A DNA stretch of 64,000 nt, taken from contig NC_071334.1 of the NCBI RefSeq assembly GCF_027744825.2, positions 32,401,437-32,465,436 of the forward strand, given 5' to 3'. The notes under the pieces are model-generated. The model was not told the DNA's origin, did no database searches, and saw nothing but the letters and a program-made list of their open reading frames with translations. The position numbers and the translations under genes were made by a program. This DNA comes from Synchiropus splendidus (Eukaryota; Chordata; Actinopteri; Syngnathiformes; Callionymidae). Positions 22,401 to 35,110 of this stretch are shown here, one piece after another; positions within the stretch are counted from its first letter, which is position 1; each line of letters starts with the position of its first letter.

Positions 22401-25400
22401 AGCCAATCATTTGTGTACGTGGCACGAATACATGCATAAACACACTTTTTTAAACACACTTTGCTTAACACAGAAAAGTATTTGTTGCTCAAATTGGGCG
22501 GAGTAGAAAAACAGCAATGCATTGTGGGCTTTTAGGCCAACTGAAAAGTTTGTATACAGTACAATCTCCAGGTCAAAAATGCTGATAGTTAACCAAAGTT
22601 TGTTTGTAAAACTTTGATCATGGTGTGGCATTTTTGAAAAAAAAAAAAAAAGTTTGTTTCACATATAGCATGTAGTAATACCACTTGCGTTAGCTAAGCT
22701 AGCTGAGGCCAACAAGCAAAGGCACCGAATCATTTTTAGAATGATTTTTCTTTTTATTTTCTCCACTTTATGGAATGTTTTAATGAAATTATGAATCAAA
22801 TCAAATCATGCATAATGCGGCTTCGCAGTTTCACTTAATCAACACCTCAAATTCAATACTCACTGGTGCACACGCACCTTTGGAAGACACAAACAAATTG
22901 CTGTGTATGTTGTGAAGCGAGAAAAACTGGTTCACGTGTGTTTTTGTATGTGTCGTCTGTATATGTTTTCAGGTTCGCACAACCGAAATGCATGAGCACT
23001 CGCAGGTGTGTCGTATACTCACATGATCAGGTACTGTTTTGTTTTAAGAGAAAACTAATTTTGAGTGGATGTGCTGTGGGAAAATGTTTTTGAAGAATGA
23101 TTAAGAAAAAAATATTTGAAAAGAAATGTGATTGGTTATTGGTCATGTGACCCATGTGTGAGTCCTCATGTGTTCCGGCTGAACGAACGTTGGTGCCACG
23201 GGGGTGGGATTCGCGTGTTCAATCGTGGTGGCTTGCTTCAGTGTCTGTGAAAATTGAAAACATTGGAACATAGTTCCAGCAGAAAAATAATGAGGCACAT
23301 ACGAAAGCAAAGGAAACAATAATACATTTCAAAGTAAAAGAGGGGGAACAACACTATGAGTAAGACCATGACATGGAGTACAATTTGAACTGGAATATAT
23401 AACGTGATGAACAAAAGATTCTACCATTCTCAAATCAGAGACATTTGACTTGAAAAGAGTATCACATTATGAAGAACATTTAACTATTCGTGAATTCCGA
23501 ACCGGAACAATACATTTGAATTATTTTATTTGTGACCCTACTAAGCATTGTGTCAAGTTTTGTACCTTCCTAGAAAAAACAGTTAACAGTGCTGTTCACA
23601 CTCATTGATGACTGATCGGATAATATATAGTTCAACAAGATGAAAACTACTCCAAAGTCGGACCTGTGGCAGACACGTAAATGTGAACCCTACGTGTTCT
23701 TTGAACCTGGCTGGAGACTTCATTACCTAATGTGCTGCCGTGCTGGGGGGTCACGAGTGTCTATCGTTCCTCTCGTCCTCCCCTTGACATCACACTGAAA
23801 GCTGCCCCCGTCTGCTTTTCCACTGGTGCGCCAGGGGAGAGAGAAATTAATCGGCTCAGGATTGAGTATCCACACAGCCAATCTTCCATCGGTTGACCCT
23901 GACCTCTGCCGTCCCCATAGTGATCAAAGGCATCAGCCACCTTATCCCGACTTGCAGATAAGCATATTTAATTTGAGAATTAATACCTACAAGCAGTCAT
24001 TTAACATGGAATTACTATCTTATAGATATATACGGATTTAAACGTGTTTTATTGATGCACTTTCCTTCAGAGAGACTTGGGGAATCATGGCTCTGCAGCA
24101 ACACTAGTTCATAATCTTCTGCTAATTCTGCCGGGGTCAAGCCACTTGTCATGTTCTTCTTTTAGTTTGGTTTTATTTTGATAGTTTCCTTCCTCGCCTC
24201 TCCCTTCTGTGTTGTCTTGCTTTAGCGTTAATGGCACCCAGCTGGAACCAAGCAGGTTACCAACACAGCTGCCATTATTCCTGCTGCTTGAGCTTTTTTT
24301 TTTGTAGTTTTCTTGCACTTGTGTTGACTTCCACGTGTCTTCTGTTCTCACTCATTGATTTTCTCCCTCAGCTGCTGACCTCCACCAGCTGGTTTGTTTG
24401 AGCTCTGTCTGTTTTCTTTATTATTTGCCTCTTGTTTAGTCATTATTGTGTATTTTACTGCATTGCACTTTGCTTTACTCACCAGTGTGTGTTGTCAACA
24501 TGTGGCTAATTAAATGGAATATATCGCTACACATCCTCACTTCCATGGCGTGATGTTGGGAAAGTTGACTTTTGCGTCCTATGCTGACACTAAAGGCAGC
24601 CTTGCATGTTGGCGCATTATTAGATTTCAATTGAAGTATGTGTTCTGCCTTCTGTGGTAAATGCTGTCACTGTGGGCAGGGTGTCACTTAAAAGAAAGAC
24701 GCTGGGCGTTAGGCAAGATGTGGGATGGGATCCATTCGTTCTAAGTATTTTAAATCCTGTCAAACAGCCATGTGTTTTAGTCACAGTGACCTTCAGTACA
24801 ATCATTAAGGAGATGAGCCACATGAAAGGTTCTAAATAGCTGACATCCAAAGTTATTCGGTGAAGTGAGCTTCCGTAGCTTTCCCAATCCCTTGCGTTCC
24901 CTCCTTCCATGATGCAAATGTTTTTTTTAAATCCATTGAACCCCCCTATGCGTGTGCATAGGCGGAAGGCTGCTTCAGTCAGTATAAGACACAAAAGTTG
25001 ACTTTCCCATTGTCAATATATGGATGGGTTGTATATCTTGACTCCCTCCTTCCAGTCTCTACTTGCACTTGGGTTCATCTTAGTTTCTTGTGATACCACT
25101 GGTGCATCACGCGGTGCTGTCAGACAAGACGATGGAGTCACACCAACGGAGATTTAATTAATCTTCAAATATGGTTTTGGACAATGGGAGGAAACCAGAG
25201 TGTCCAGGGAAAACCCATGCAAACGGGGAGAATCGACAAACTTCTCACAGAAAAGACCAGAGTTTCCGCCAAACTGCTCACAGATTAAGTTGTTATCCTT
25301 TCTGTTGTGTCGTCTAATTCTGATTTAAAGAAGGAAAAAAGATCTAATAATAGCAATAACCAATTCTGACCATTGAAATTTTAACCTGACAAATACATTT

Positions 25401-25827
25401 TATTGAAATCTAACAAAAAACATGGAATTTCATGGACATTAAAATAGTCTTTGTGTACCATCTCCCACCACAATTACTGGGCAATTTCTTCATCAGGTTA
25501 AAAGTAAAACACTTATTTATAGTACACACACACAGTGCTCTTACCGTCTACCTGATTCCATGTGTAATGTACTTCCTGCAGATATGTCAGCGTGGCATGT
25601 GTGAATCTGTGCTGTTTTGGGCTTCTTAGGTGTTTAAATGTGTGCATGCAGATCTATTTGAAGCAGGTCTCCCTGGGAACTATCCTCCATCTGTCGGATA
25701 CTGCAGAGCATTCATTTTACCCTAAATTTACCAGCAGCTGAGCTGTTTTTTCCCACTGATGTTATAGACGTCATTTAAATTGAAACCTTAGCAGTGCCCG
25801 CTTCATCGAAAGCATTTTTGCTCACAG

Positions 25828-25835
<8 letters not shown>
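19471..25835. other. Gene-poor intergenic segment
   Basis: No supported gene. Short ORFs (for example 20892-21224 plus and 24994-24620 minus) match no family I know. The GC-richer block at 20740-21370 may be a transposon relic, but I could not identify it. Confidence 0.45.

Positions 25836-25837
<2 letters not shown>

Positions 25838-25920
<83 letters not shown>
25838..25920. repeat. (AT)n microsatellite
   Basis: About 40 TA units directly abutting copy 2 of the GTGGGGAC repeat. Confidence 0.95.
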
Positions 25921-25925
<5 letters not shown>

Positions 25926-25926
<1 letters not shown>

Positions 25927-26115
25927 CGCTTTCCCCAGCCTTTCACCTTAACCATCCAAAACAAATGGCTTAACTTAACCAGGACTCTGAACCAAACATA
26001 AACACAATAACAATGACCCAGTTATTTTGAAGTTTGAATTGAGGCTCAGTCTTGTGAGGACTATCAAAAATGTCACCCTAAAAATAAGGTCTGCACAAGT
26101 ACAGATAAACAAGTA
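25926..26115 (-). repeat. Dispersed repeat with GTGGGGAC-type motifs, copy 2 (reverse)
   Basis: Reverse-complement relative of 575-770: GCTTTCCCCAGCC, ACCATCCAAAACA, TTAACCAGGACTCTGAACC and CTCAGTCTTGTGAGGAC. Confidence 0.6.
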
Positions 26116-28684
26116 CACGCACACACACCACCTGTGAGACCATATTTAACCTGCGGTACTTGCTACAAGTCCTTCATTCCACGTGCCTCCTTTGCATTTA
26201 CAAACCATCCAGTGAGTTTAACACTGTCCAGTTCTTATAAAGGCAATGCTCACATGTGAAGTTGCGAGAGAAAATAGGCCTATTGCTTTCAGGAAATGAA
26301 TTAACTAGTGGCACATATGGCGAATTTGTGCAGGCATATGTTGAAATGTCACTTGCCCAATTAGCTTTGGGCAATTTTTGAAGAGGGGAAGGAAAACTCA
26401 TTCATAAGACTGAGGCTGTGACGCTTCCAAGCTGTGGGAAGGAGAACACTGACCACAGAATTGACTGCGGATAATCGAGCTTATGTAGCGCCACAATAAG
26501 CCCTTCATTATCTTGATGGATGCGACCTGAGTTATCTTCAAGTTATGCATGTACAGAGCAGAAGAATAGACACTTTTTAAAAGGAAAAAAAAAAGAAATT
26601 GAATTACTGATACATTTAAATGATTCTAATCATACTTTTAAAAGCCTTTTGCTATCCCACCAACTTTTGTTTTGCTTGGTCAGAACTCTTCGAAAGACGT
26701 TGTGGAGCCGTCAATGGAAAACATATTTCTATATAATGAAATCTCAACATAGGAATATGCAAATGTGAGCGTTGTCAGCACCCTTCTGTAACACTACAGG
26801 GTTCGTTATGACTGGGTGTGAGATGGTGCTTGGAGTTGCTGTCCGTCTTTAACAGCTCTCACTGTGGGCGTGTGGGTGTGAAGTGAGAAATAGACTAAGG
26901 CTGTGTGAAATTATTAAAAGTCAGCCCTCATTTGATCTGTGGAAACCACGTGGCGCAGGGAAACAGGATGGAATGCCATCAAATTAAGAATACTGCATCT
27001 GATGACACTGCCGTGACTCAGGTGACACAAGGTAAAATGAGCCTTGTAAAATGGTACATAATGGTTCGTAAAATTGTTCATCCGATTTCTCCCCTCACCC
27101 CAAGTTAAACAAGCTTACATCACATTTGATTTCCGAAGTATATTTACACTGATCACTGATCACCGTCACTGATCATGCGACCTTTGCGTTTGGTGTTGCT
27201 GTTCACCAATATATCTACCAGAAAGCGCAGTCAAGAGACAAAAGTTTATGACAATGACAAACTCCAAAACATCGTGATTGTGGAAGAAGTATTGAGAATA
27301 TACCTCTTGAACAAAAGATGACACGGCGGCAGCATTCTAGGAGGTGGTGGTTGCTGAGGCTGTTAAATGTATTGCCACTGGAGGACAGAGAATTTCCGCC
27401 ATTGTTTTGTCTTCATCGTGGGCCATCAGAGCTACGTATCGTGTAGTAACAGCAACACTGCCGCCATGGTTTTTAGGTGGTAGTGCTCTGTTCGGTCCAT
27501 TTCTTATAAGCTTAGTGGAAACGTGCAGAAACACGTAGGAACTGAATGCAGAGCACAGACAGAAGGCTCTGTCCAGATCTGAATCAGTTTGTAACGTTGA
27601 GCATAAATGGGCCTTGAACTGGACAGTAAGTGAACCAACACTCTACGGTAAGCGTTCTACACTAATGTGCGAACAGCATGTGGACTAAACAAATCTGACG
27701 CCTCATAAAACAGTTCTTTAGCACGAAACATTCAAAGTATCGCGTGGCATATTATGAAATGACTTTGTATCAGCATATTTGCAACAGCTCACGTTATTTT
27801 AAAAGGTACCGTGGAATATTTGTGAAGAACTTGCTGACATTTTAAGATTGAACAAAATAGTTTAATAGATTAAAAGAGCAAAATTTGCCAGTTCAGTTGT
27901 CACACGGCTTATCTTCATGCACTCATGTCCAAGTGAGGCGACATGGCGATATGCTGCTCGCGTTACAGCAACAGACCTCCTGACGGAGCCCTTGTGTCAC
28001 CATTAGGGTTCAGATCTGCCAGGCCCTGAATGAAGAGGTGCAAACTGACAGTCAGTGGTCTTCTCTATTACACTGATGTGGAGCAGCTCTTATTAACCGG
28101 ACAATGCCCTTGGGAGTAAGACTAGGACCAGAGAACACCCTCGGAGGTATTGTCTTTTCGGTAACTCCATCTCTCCTCTGTGAACTCTGTCATCCCCCAG
28201 TCTCACTTGACGTGTTCACGCAAGTTTATGTTGGCATGTTTAATGCTTTTGTACTCTTGAAATGTAAACAGCCGCAGTGCTTAAACCTGCCAGTCTTGGC
28301 AGGACGTGTGCGATGAGATTTAGACTGGTTGTTAGTGGGTATGTGCAGCTTTTGCCCAGTGACATAGGGATAAAGGGATTTCCACCTTAAATTGTGTGTC
28401 CAATGGATTCAGTTTTTTAAATTGTGGAATAGCTATTCCATTACATTGGACAGATGTCTTATGTATAAAGATCAACGTGTTACCTGTGAAGGTTCTTAGT
28501 TTGGGTATGATGGTGGATCATGTCGGAGTGATGGTTCAACACTGTCCCCGTCATGGAGCTGTCATCATCGTCCACACGCTTCCTTCAGCAGATCTCTGGA
28601 TTAAACTCACAAGATTCTGAACAAAATTCAACATTCAGCAGACTCTGTTGTCTTGGCACAGAGTTGCACTTTTGATCACTGCCA
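26116..28684. other. Gene-poor intergenic segment
   Basis: No coding sequence or repeat I can name; only short ORFs without homology. Confidence 0.4.
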
Positions 28685-29135
28685 TGAACCTCGACCAACT
28701 TAGCAACCATGCTATCGGTTGCTAAAATGGGAATATTGTCGACCCCTTAAACCAACAAATCACGTCTTCCAATCTTCAAATTGAAGAGAAATATGCGCAC
28801 AAAAGAGAAAAAACACAGCTGCCACAGCTATTAGGTTTGTCATGTGTTCACCGCAGACATCGGCTCAGACTGAGGAACACACACACAACTTCTCAGTTGT
28901 ATAGAAGGTCAATAGACATCATTGTTTACTTCTGCTGCGTAGCTGAAGCTTGCGTAGCGGCACGTCACATGGTCCGGTTATCGTCAAGCTACTCGGCTAC
29001 ATGTTAGCTTAGCTGTGCTATTATAGCTGCATCATCCAGGTTGTGTTGCCCGACTAAGAGAAATTCTAATTTCTCTCCAGATGTCGCCCTAAGCTGTTTA
29101 CATGCATTTTAAAAGTCCTAACTCAGCTGGGCTGA
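28685..29135 (-). repeat. Dispersed repeat family Z, copy 2 (reverse orientation)
   Basis: Reverse complement of the 15296-15790 series. It includes CCATGCTATCGG...GCTAAAAT, CCTTAAACCAACAAAT, GTTTACTTCTGCTGCGTAGC and CATTTTAAAAGTCC. The last block is an uninterrupted version of the site where the TIR element sits in copy 3. Confidence 0.7.
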
Positions 29136-30652
29136 ACGCAATGATTGTCGGAGCTCTCATGCACGTGTGCTCACTGTCCATGGGCCTGTGTGAGCTTCTT
29201 ATCTGTCAGGAAATTGAACGTCTAATCTTCCGGCCACTTCAAACCTCCTAATAACTTTAATTGCCTGATGAGGAATCGAAGGTGGTGGCATGATCAGCGG
29301 CCTCTATCTGTCCTCCCAGCACTGCTCTTTTTTTCATCACCTCTGAACACTCTATCTGCTTGGATTCTGTTTCATCCCACTGCTCCGCATCCTCTTGAGC
29401 TGTATGTGAGCAGTCCAGATCAAGCCATTGGGATTCTGATTTAATTCTGGAAGGTTGCAGCTATCAGACGCTCGAGCCACACACTGTTTACATGTAAGTT
29501 TATTAGGGTGGATTTTTAAATGTCATTTATTTACAGGACTCGGAGGCGTGGGAAATATACCCCAGTATCAGCAGCAGCTCTGCTGGTGTGACAGGGGCCA
29601 AGACAGAACCAGCAGAGCAGCGACTCTCAAAGGACTTCTGACCTTTCCCTAAAAGTCACCCATCCCGGGTGCCTCGGCTGGATTAGTCATTCACTTATGA
29701 ATCACACATCAGCTTTCCACTCCATGCAAGGATGGTCATTGCCTCAAAAATCATCTTAAAGGCCTGCCTATTGTGTTTCTTTCCTTCTTCAGTAATCATG
29801 AGGTCTGTCAGAGCCGTGGTGGAGGTAATTATACAGTGTGGGGTGTCATCGATCCCGTGATCCTTTGAGTGAATTCTGTGAACACTCTCTGTCCTGTAAA
29901 TCTGCAGGTGAATCAGGTGGAACGCGTCGCAAACTAAACGGGTAATGGACGAACATCGTTGTTGGAAATACACGTCTCATGTATCTCTGCGTGTTCGTTT
30001 GCTCGTGAGAATGACTACCAAGAATTTGGTTATATCCAACAATTTATTCCCTGACAGAGGAGTGCGTGCGTGCGCACAATACTGGGTCAGCAACTACGCC
30101 TGACTTAGCCTCAGCAGCAGTCCGGTAGAGCCACAAAAAACTATCTGAGGTCTTGACCCTTTATGCACAAAAGTTTCTCCACGTGGGCTCCGTCCTCGTC
30201 CGATTGGTCCTCAGCCGTTGACGCCAGTCCCAGTCGCTGGCTCCCTCGTAACCATGGCAACGATCACAAGGCATGCTCCCCCACTCCGGACCCAGGTGGC
30301 TCTTATCAGGACCAGCTCCTTCCAGCTCTGGAGAAGATGGAACTTTTCCAGCCTCCTCTGTCTGACCATGGACCCTGGACTTACAACGTCTGCTCAAGTT
30401 TCCAGTGTGCTTCACTCCCACCATTGTACTCCACCTGTAACTTCACGCACACTCAGCCACACTCCCTCATTCAGCATTCCACTATCTGAGAATAACTTCT
30501 TTGTTAGTAGCACAAGCAATTCCAACAATATTAATATTGTATCATAAATGCACAACTCCCATTATCGTCCTCTCACGATCCAGGATCCATCGACACCTCT
30601 CAACCAACAACTATGCATTAACAATGAGTCACCATCACTGGACACTCTACCA
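29136..30652. other. Gene-poor intergenic segment, possible conserved noncoding sequence
   Basis: Complex, non-repetitive sequence with homeodomain-like TAATT words (for example near 29250). ORFs at 30163-30489 and 29973-29695 have no recognised homology and no splice support. Confidence 0.35.
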
Positions 30653-31127
30653 CTGGCCTGGCCAACCCGCGGCTCGAGAGCCGCATGCGGCTCATTCCCC
30701 AGTTTAATGTGGCTCCTCACCAAATAAGCCGCCAAACTGGCTGTGATTTTGGTCAAGTTGCTGTTGAGATGACCGCTTATATGGGAAATAAGATGTGCGA
30801 AATGTCAAAATATTGTTCAAAGACTTTGACTTGCATTTAACTTTGAAGTAAAATAAATGGCGCACACATTTCTATCTACACCGCCTGATATTTTGAGGAG
30901 GATCACGGTAAAATGTATGAATTTTAAAAATACATGCACAAGAGACATACGCAAACCAGCAACCCTGTGACACACAAGGATGTGCTTTAACTGCTATAGT
31001 GCCGCTAAGTCACGTGACCAGCTGTTCAGGTGAGCCTCACAGCCTGACATGTTTGTAGGATGTGACTCTTTTCAGTAACACAGTAAAACAATGTGGCTCT
31101 TGGCCTCTGACTGGTTGGCCACCCCTG
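30653..31127. mobile_element. Nonautonomous hAT-type transposon with 8-bp target duplication
   Basis: The left end CTGGCCTGGCCAACC matches the complement of the right end (CAGGGGTGGCCAACC). Both ends are followed inward by GGCTC/GAGCC words and ATGTGGCTC. Perfect 8-bp direct repeats CTCTACCA flank the element at 30645-30652 and 31128-31135. TIR starting CAGGGG and an 8-bp duplication are diagnostic of the hAT superfamily (Charlie-like). The 475-bp interior has no transposase ORF. Confidence 0.88.
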
Positions 31128-32599
31128 CTCTACCACTAAACATTTCTGAGATAAAGCACTGTTTGTATAACAGCTCTCTAGAGTCCCTTGTTTCATGTCA
31201 CCGCCAACAGGTTTTTGCACCGTCCCGTGTCAAAATTATTGCTCTATTTATTCAGCCAAGTGATATCAAACTAGTCGTGAATGCTGAATAATGCAGTTAG
31301 AAAGTAGTGCTGCCTTTTATATTAACACTCTCTAGCCTTGTTTTTGGATTATTATTATTGGTTATTATGATAGCTGACCACCACTAACAAAATGACACTT
31401 ATCTTTGCCAGACTTGGTCTCTCAGGTTTTTTTTTTTTAATTCCCCTCTGAGCCATGGTAGAGTGCTTTTTGTTCAAAACTCAGAATGTCGACGCTCGAT
31501 ACAGATGCCAATGTTCTGTGAAAGAGGCGAGAGTCCCAGCGGTCGACAGGATCCTGCTCTACCATCCACTGCCCTTGGAGTGAACAAGTGTCTCTGCTGC
31601 CCATCTAAGAATAACAATTCACTTTATTTAAAGAACGAGACTGAGCAGTGTTGTCTATTTAAAGCTACGGGGCCGTTTTTTGGAATCGTCAGCTTAATTG
31701 GTTCTCCATATGGAAGCTATGATTCATGATTCATGAATATGAGCATAACAGTGTTGATTGCTCATCCTCTGGACAGATTTTAAATATTAAAAACGATATG
31801 ATTAAAAAGGTTCCATCGATCCATTCATTGTCATCACTTATCTGAGTTCGGGTCTCTGTCGCTGATGAATTCAACTGAACCACATTCTCAAAATGCTTTG
31901 TTTCAACTGAATATTTTAACATTTCTTTTGAGGTTTTGCAGCCTTTATATGATTTGACTCATTTATACAAGTGTATTTTGTCGTTCAAATGAATTTCAGT
32001 TTGCTGAAAAATAAAAATACAGCCCAGTTGCTTTTTTTTTACAGCACAGCTCTCTTTGTTTGGCCTTCAAATGAATCATTGACCACTCTTGTTTCTGACC
32101 CGATTACTGTACCTGCCGCTACTGTCATTCTTTGTCTTTCCAGAGGACATGTTGCTCCCACACCAGATTACACTCTGCACAAAGACTCACACAGCCTTTA
32201 CATTTTGAAAAGGCAGGTATCAAGCTGTCGTTATTCCCTGTGAAAATTGTCCAAAAAACAAGAGTGATTTACAAACAGGTCTAAAATTGCTCACATCACT
32301 GCCTGGTTGCTTGCAACAAGCAGTATGGAAAGGATGTGCAGAGGATCACACTTTCAGACCTGTGATTCCTCATTTTCGCTTTCAGAAGCACCCCGGAGGA
32401 AGCAGCTGAGGGAAACGAACATTTCCTCCACTGTTTGACTAATGATACAGTAGTCTATTTTAGCAGATGTTTTAGTATCTGGATGTGTTCTTCATCCAAT
32501 ATTGGGGTGATTGCCATGACGGATTGCCTGACACAAGACATCTTCAGCATCTAACAATGAAATCTGCTGACTATATAATGTTTGCCAAAGGCAGGATCT
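31128..32599. other. Gene-poor intergenic segment
   Basis: No gene or repeat recognised. Confidence 0.4.
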
Positions 32600-33560
32600 A
32601 GACACCGTGAGCGCGACTACGCGAAAACCGAATTATTGCCTTAGTTGTTGTAGTTCTGACTTTCAAAATACAGTGGAACCTCGGTTCTCGACCACAATCC
32701 GTTCCAGACGGCCGTTCGAGAAGCAATTTGTTCGAAATCCGAATCGATTTTTCCCATTACAATGAATGGAATAAGAAATAATGCGTTCCAAGCCTTAAAA
32801 TAGGCTTTTGTAGGAGTGAATGTAGAGTGTCTGCTGCAGGTGGGCTGTTCCTCTATGTGTGTGGCCGCTGCATGTGGGAGGGGTTGCTGAGTGAGTGACG
32901 TCTCTCCAGAAGTGAAGAGGTGCCCGGTGCGTGTCCAGCTCTGAATGTGCGCTTCTGTGCAGTTTGGCTGTGACAAAGTCATAGACCAAGTAACGCTCTG
33001 TCCCAGACTCGCCTCATCCCTGTCCCAGCTCCAGCCCACAACAGGACATCAAACCCTGGAGTGAGCGCTCCAGCCTCGGAGGTGTGGAGAGCGAGCACCT
33101 CCCCTGTGACACTCTACCACGGTCCAGTGCGGAGACAGGAAAGGTTTTACACCTCAATATGAAGAAAAAACTGTCAGTAAATGTAGCTAACAGGACACGT
33201 CTGCGTACAGAGGCTGCGTTATAGACAATAACAAAGCGTGTCATGGGTCAGCTGATCGGTCCGCACACGTTATGTTTTTTCCGGCTTTTTACGGGGACGT
33301 TCGAGTTCTGGATTTTCGTTCGAAATCTGAAGCAAAAAAATCTAAAAAAATTTGTTTGAACTCTGATTTCTTCGAATTCCGGCACGTTCGAAAACTGAGG
33401 TACCGGTGTACATGGAAACAGCTTTGTGCGACTACAGGAGACAATAGCTTGACTAAGTTAGGATTCATGGAACTGAGTCACCCGACTATGATCGGACTGG
33501 GGGATGTGCAGCTGCGCAGGCTTCAGCTACGCCTCGGATGTAACCAAACTCCTACAGTAA
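32600..33560 (+). repeat. Dispersed repeat family Z, copy 3, split by a TIR element
   Basis: The left part, 32600-32670 (AAAACCGAATTATTGCC, TAGTTCTGACTTTCAAAATA), and the right part, 33409-33560 (TACATGGAAACAGCTTTG, ATAGCTTGACTAAGTTAG, GACTATGATCGGACTGGG), are contiguous in copies 1 and 2. The 738-bp element at 32671-33408 separates them. Confidence 0.75.
32671..33408. mobile_element. 738-bp TIR element (long relative of the 1511-1678 element)
   Basis: Begins CAGTGGAACCTCGGTTCTC and ends CGAAAACTGAGGTACCGGTG, an imperfect TIR, and is flanked by TA on both sides (TSD). It has further internal inverted similarity (TTCGAAATCCGAATCG against GTTTGAACTCTGATTTC). The middle 32820-33290 is GC-richer, lacks a transposase ORF and is absent from the short copy. 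TA duplication fits Tc1/mariner. Confidence 0.8.
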
Positions 33561-34898
33561 CTGCAGGGGGTGGGTCCGTGTATGATTCGTTCATTAAATT
33601 TTCATTGTAAAATGAAAATTGTTTTATTATATTATTCGTTGTTGTGCTGAAAACAGAATAACAAATCAAAAATTTCATCGGGATGGGTCATTTGAATTGA
33701 ACAGTTGGTTTTTAACACAGAAAGCGGCAACTGTGAAGATGGAGCGGTTTGTGTTGTTCTGAGAAAGCTGGCGCGTCACAGTTCGCGGAGAAGACAATGA
33801 CCACCAAGATAATCTTCATTTTCCAGGTATTAATGATCGAATAGGCAGACACATAAATGCTATTTTTCTAAGTTAACTACTGCCGGTTATTTTTTACATT
33901 GATCAGGTTGACACACGTAGCGTGTACATCACTGATGACAACAACGTAGCAATATTTCCTGACGACCGAGGCTTTCAGCACAAAATCCACAGCACGAAAA
34001 ACAACTTGTTTTTTTTGTTTTATGGAATTCATTTATAAAACAAATAATTAAAAAAAAGTCATTATTTTGTTTTATTTGTATCATTTCAATTTTCGTACTC
34101 AGGAGTAATACCTCCATTTGTTCTAATGCCATTCGACGGAACATATATTGGCACCATGAAATTGAAAATACAACAGTCATGGGAGATTAAATTATTTCTT
34201 CAAAGCTCATGACATTGTGTTGTCATTTCCAGTCACAGTGACTAATCTGCGATTGAACACATTTCCATGTGTGTACAAAAAAGAAGCCCTGTACCTTGAT
34301 TTGAAGAGGAACCGATGACAGGCAAAATAGCAAAGGATCAACCTCAAACCAAAGACAATGATCAAGTGCCTGAAGGCCAAGAAAAGGGATAACATGTGGC
34401 TGTTTTTTTTTTTTTTTTTCAAAAACTACAGAGTTACATGCAGTTTGCATACAATAAACATGGGTAGAATTCCATTGAATGAGCCCTCAGAAACTAGATT
34501 GAACAGAAGACAGCCTGCAGAGAGGATGGAGGGCAGAAAGCGGCAAAAAGTTTCTGATGGTGAAAACACAGCAGTTGACCTGCTGGAACCTGACCCATGT
34601 TGCAGTTTGGTCGAGGTAAATCATGGTTTAGGGTTACATCTAATTTGGGGGTGTCCAAGAGATCTGCAGAATCAACTGCCCAAAGTATCCAGACATTCTT
34701 AGAGGCCGTGACATTCCAAACCACAGGAGTTCATCACCTCTGCGGGAGGACAGTGTTCCATCCGTGTGTTGAGTAAGTTTGGGCAACAGTGAACGGAGAC
34801 CTGGAATACGACACCAAAGAATGCAGATGTGGATTCACTCCTGAAAGTTTGTGGCAGTCAATTTAGTTCCTAAAGGTGACTGGGCACATTCTCTTAAA
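33561..34898. other. Gene-poor intergenic segment
   Basis: No supported gene; the short ORFs lack homology. Confidence 0.4.
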
Positions 34899-35110
34899 GC
34901 AGGGGTCGGGAAGCTATGGCTCGCGAGCCAGATGCTCTGTGGCCCAATCAACCAGTCATAGTTGTTGACATAACAAAACGTTGATTTCTACATGCTTCTC
35001 TTCTGTTCCCAGGGCAGTGGGTTGCTCAGCTGACCGCTGTGGAGGCGGAGTCATACCATAGTGAAGTGTACTGTGATTGGTTGGCTTGACTGCACAGCAT
35101 CATGGAAGTG
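34899..35110 (+). mobile_element. hAT-type element, 5' end fragment
   Basis: Starts at GCAGGGGTCGGGAAGCTATGG followed by CTCGCGAGCCAGATG, a typical hAT (Charlie-like) left terminus. I found no matching right terminus, so the element is truncated or too decayed; the end coordinate is approximate. Confidence 0.55.

Noticed and set aside
30163..30547. Overlapping plus ORFs of 108-109 codons
   Set aside because: Ser/Pro-rich chance frames in a C-rich stretch; two frames open at once and no homology.
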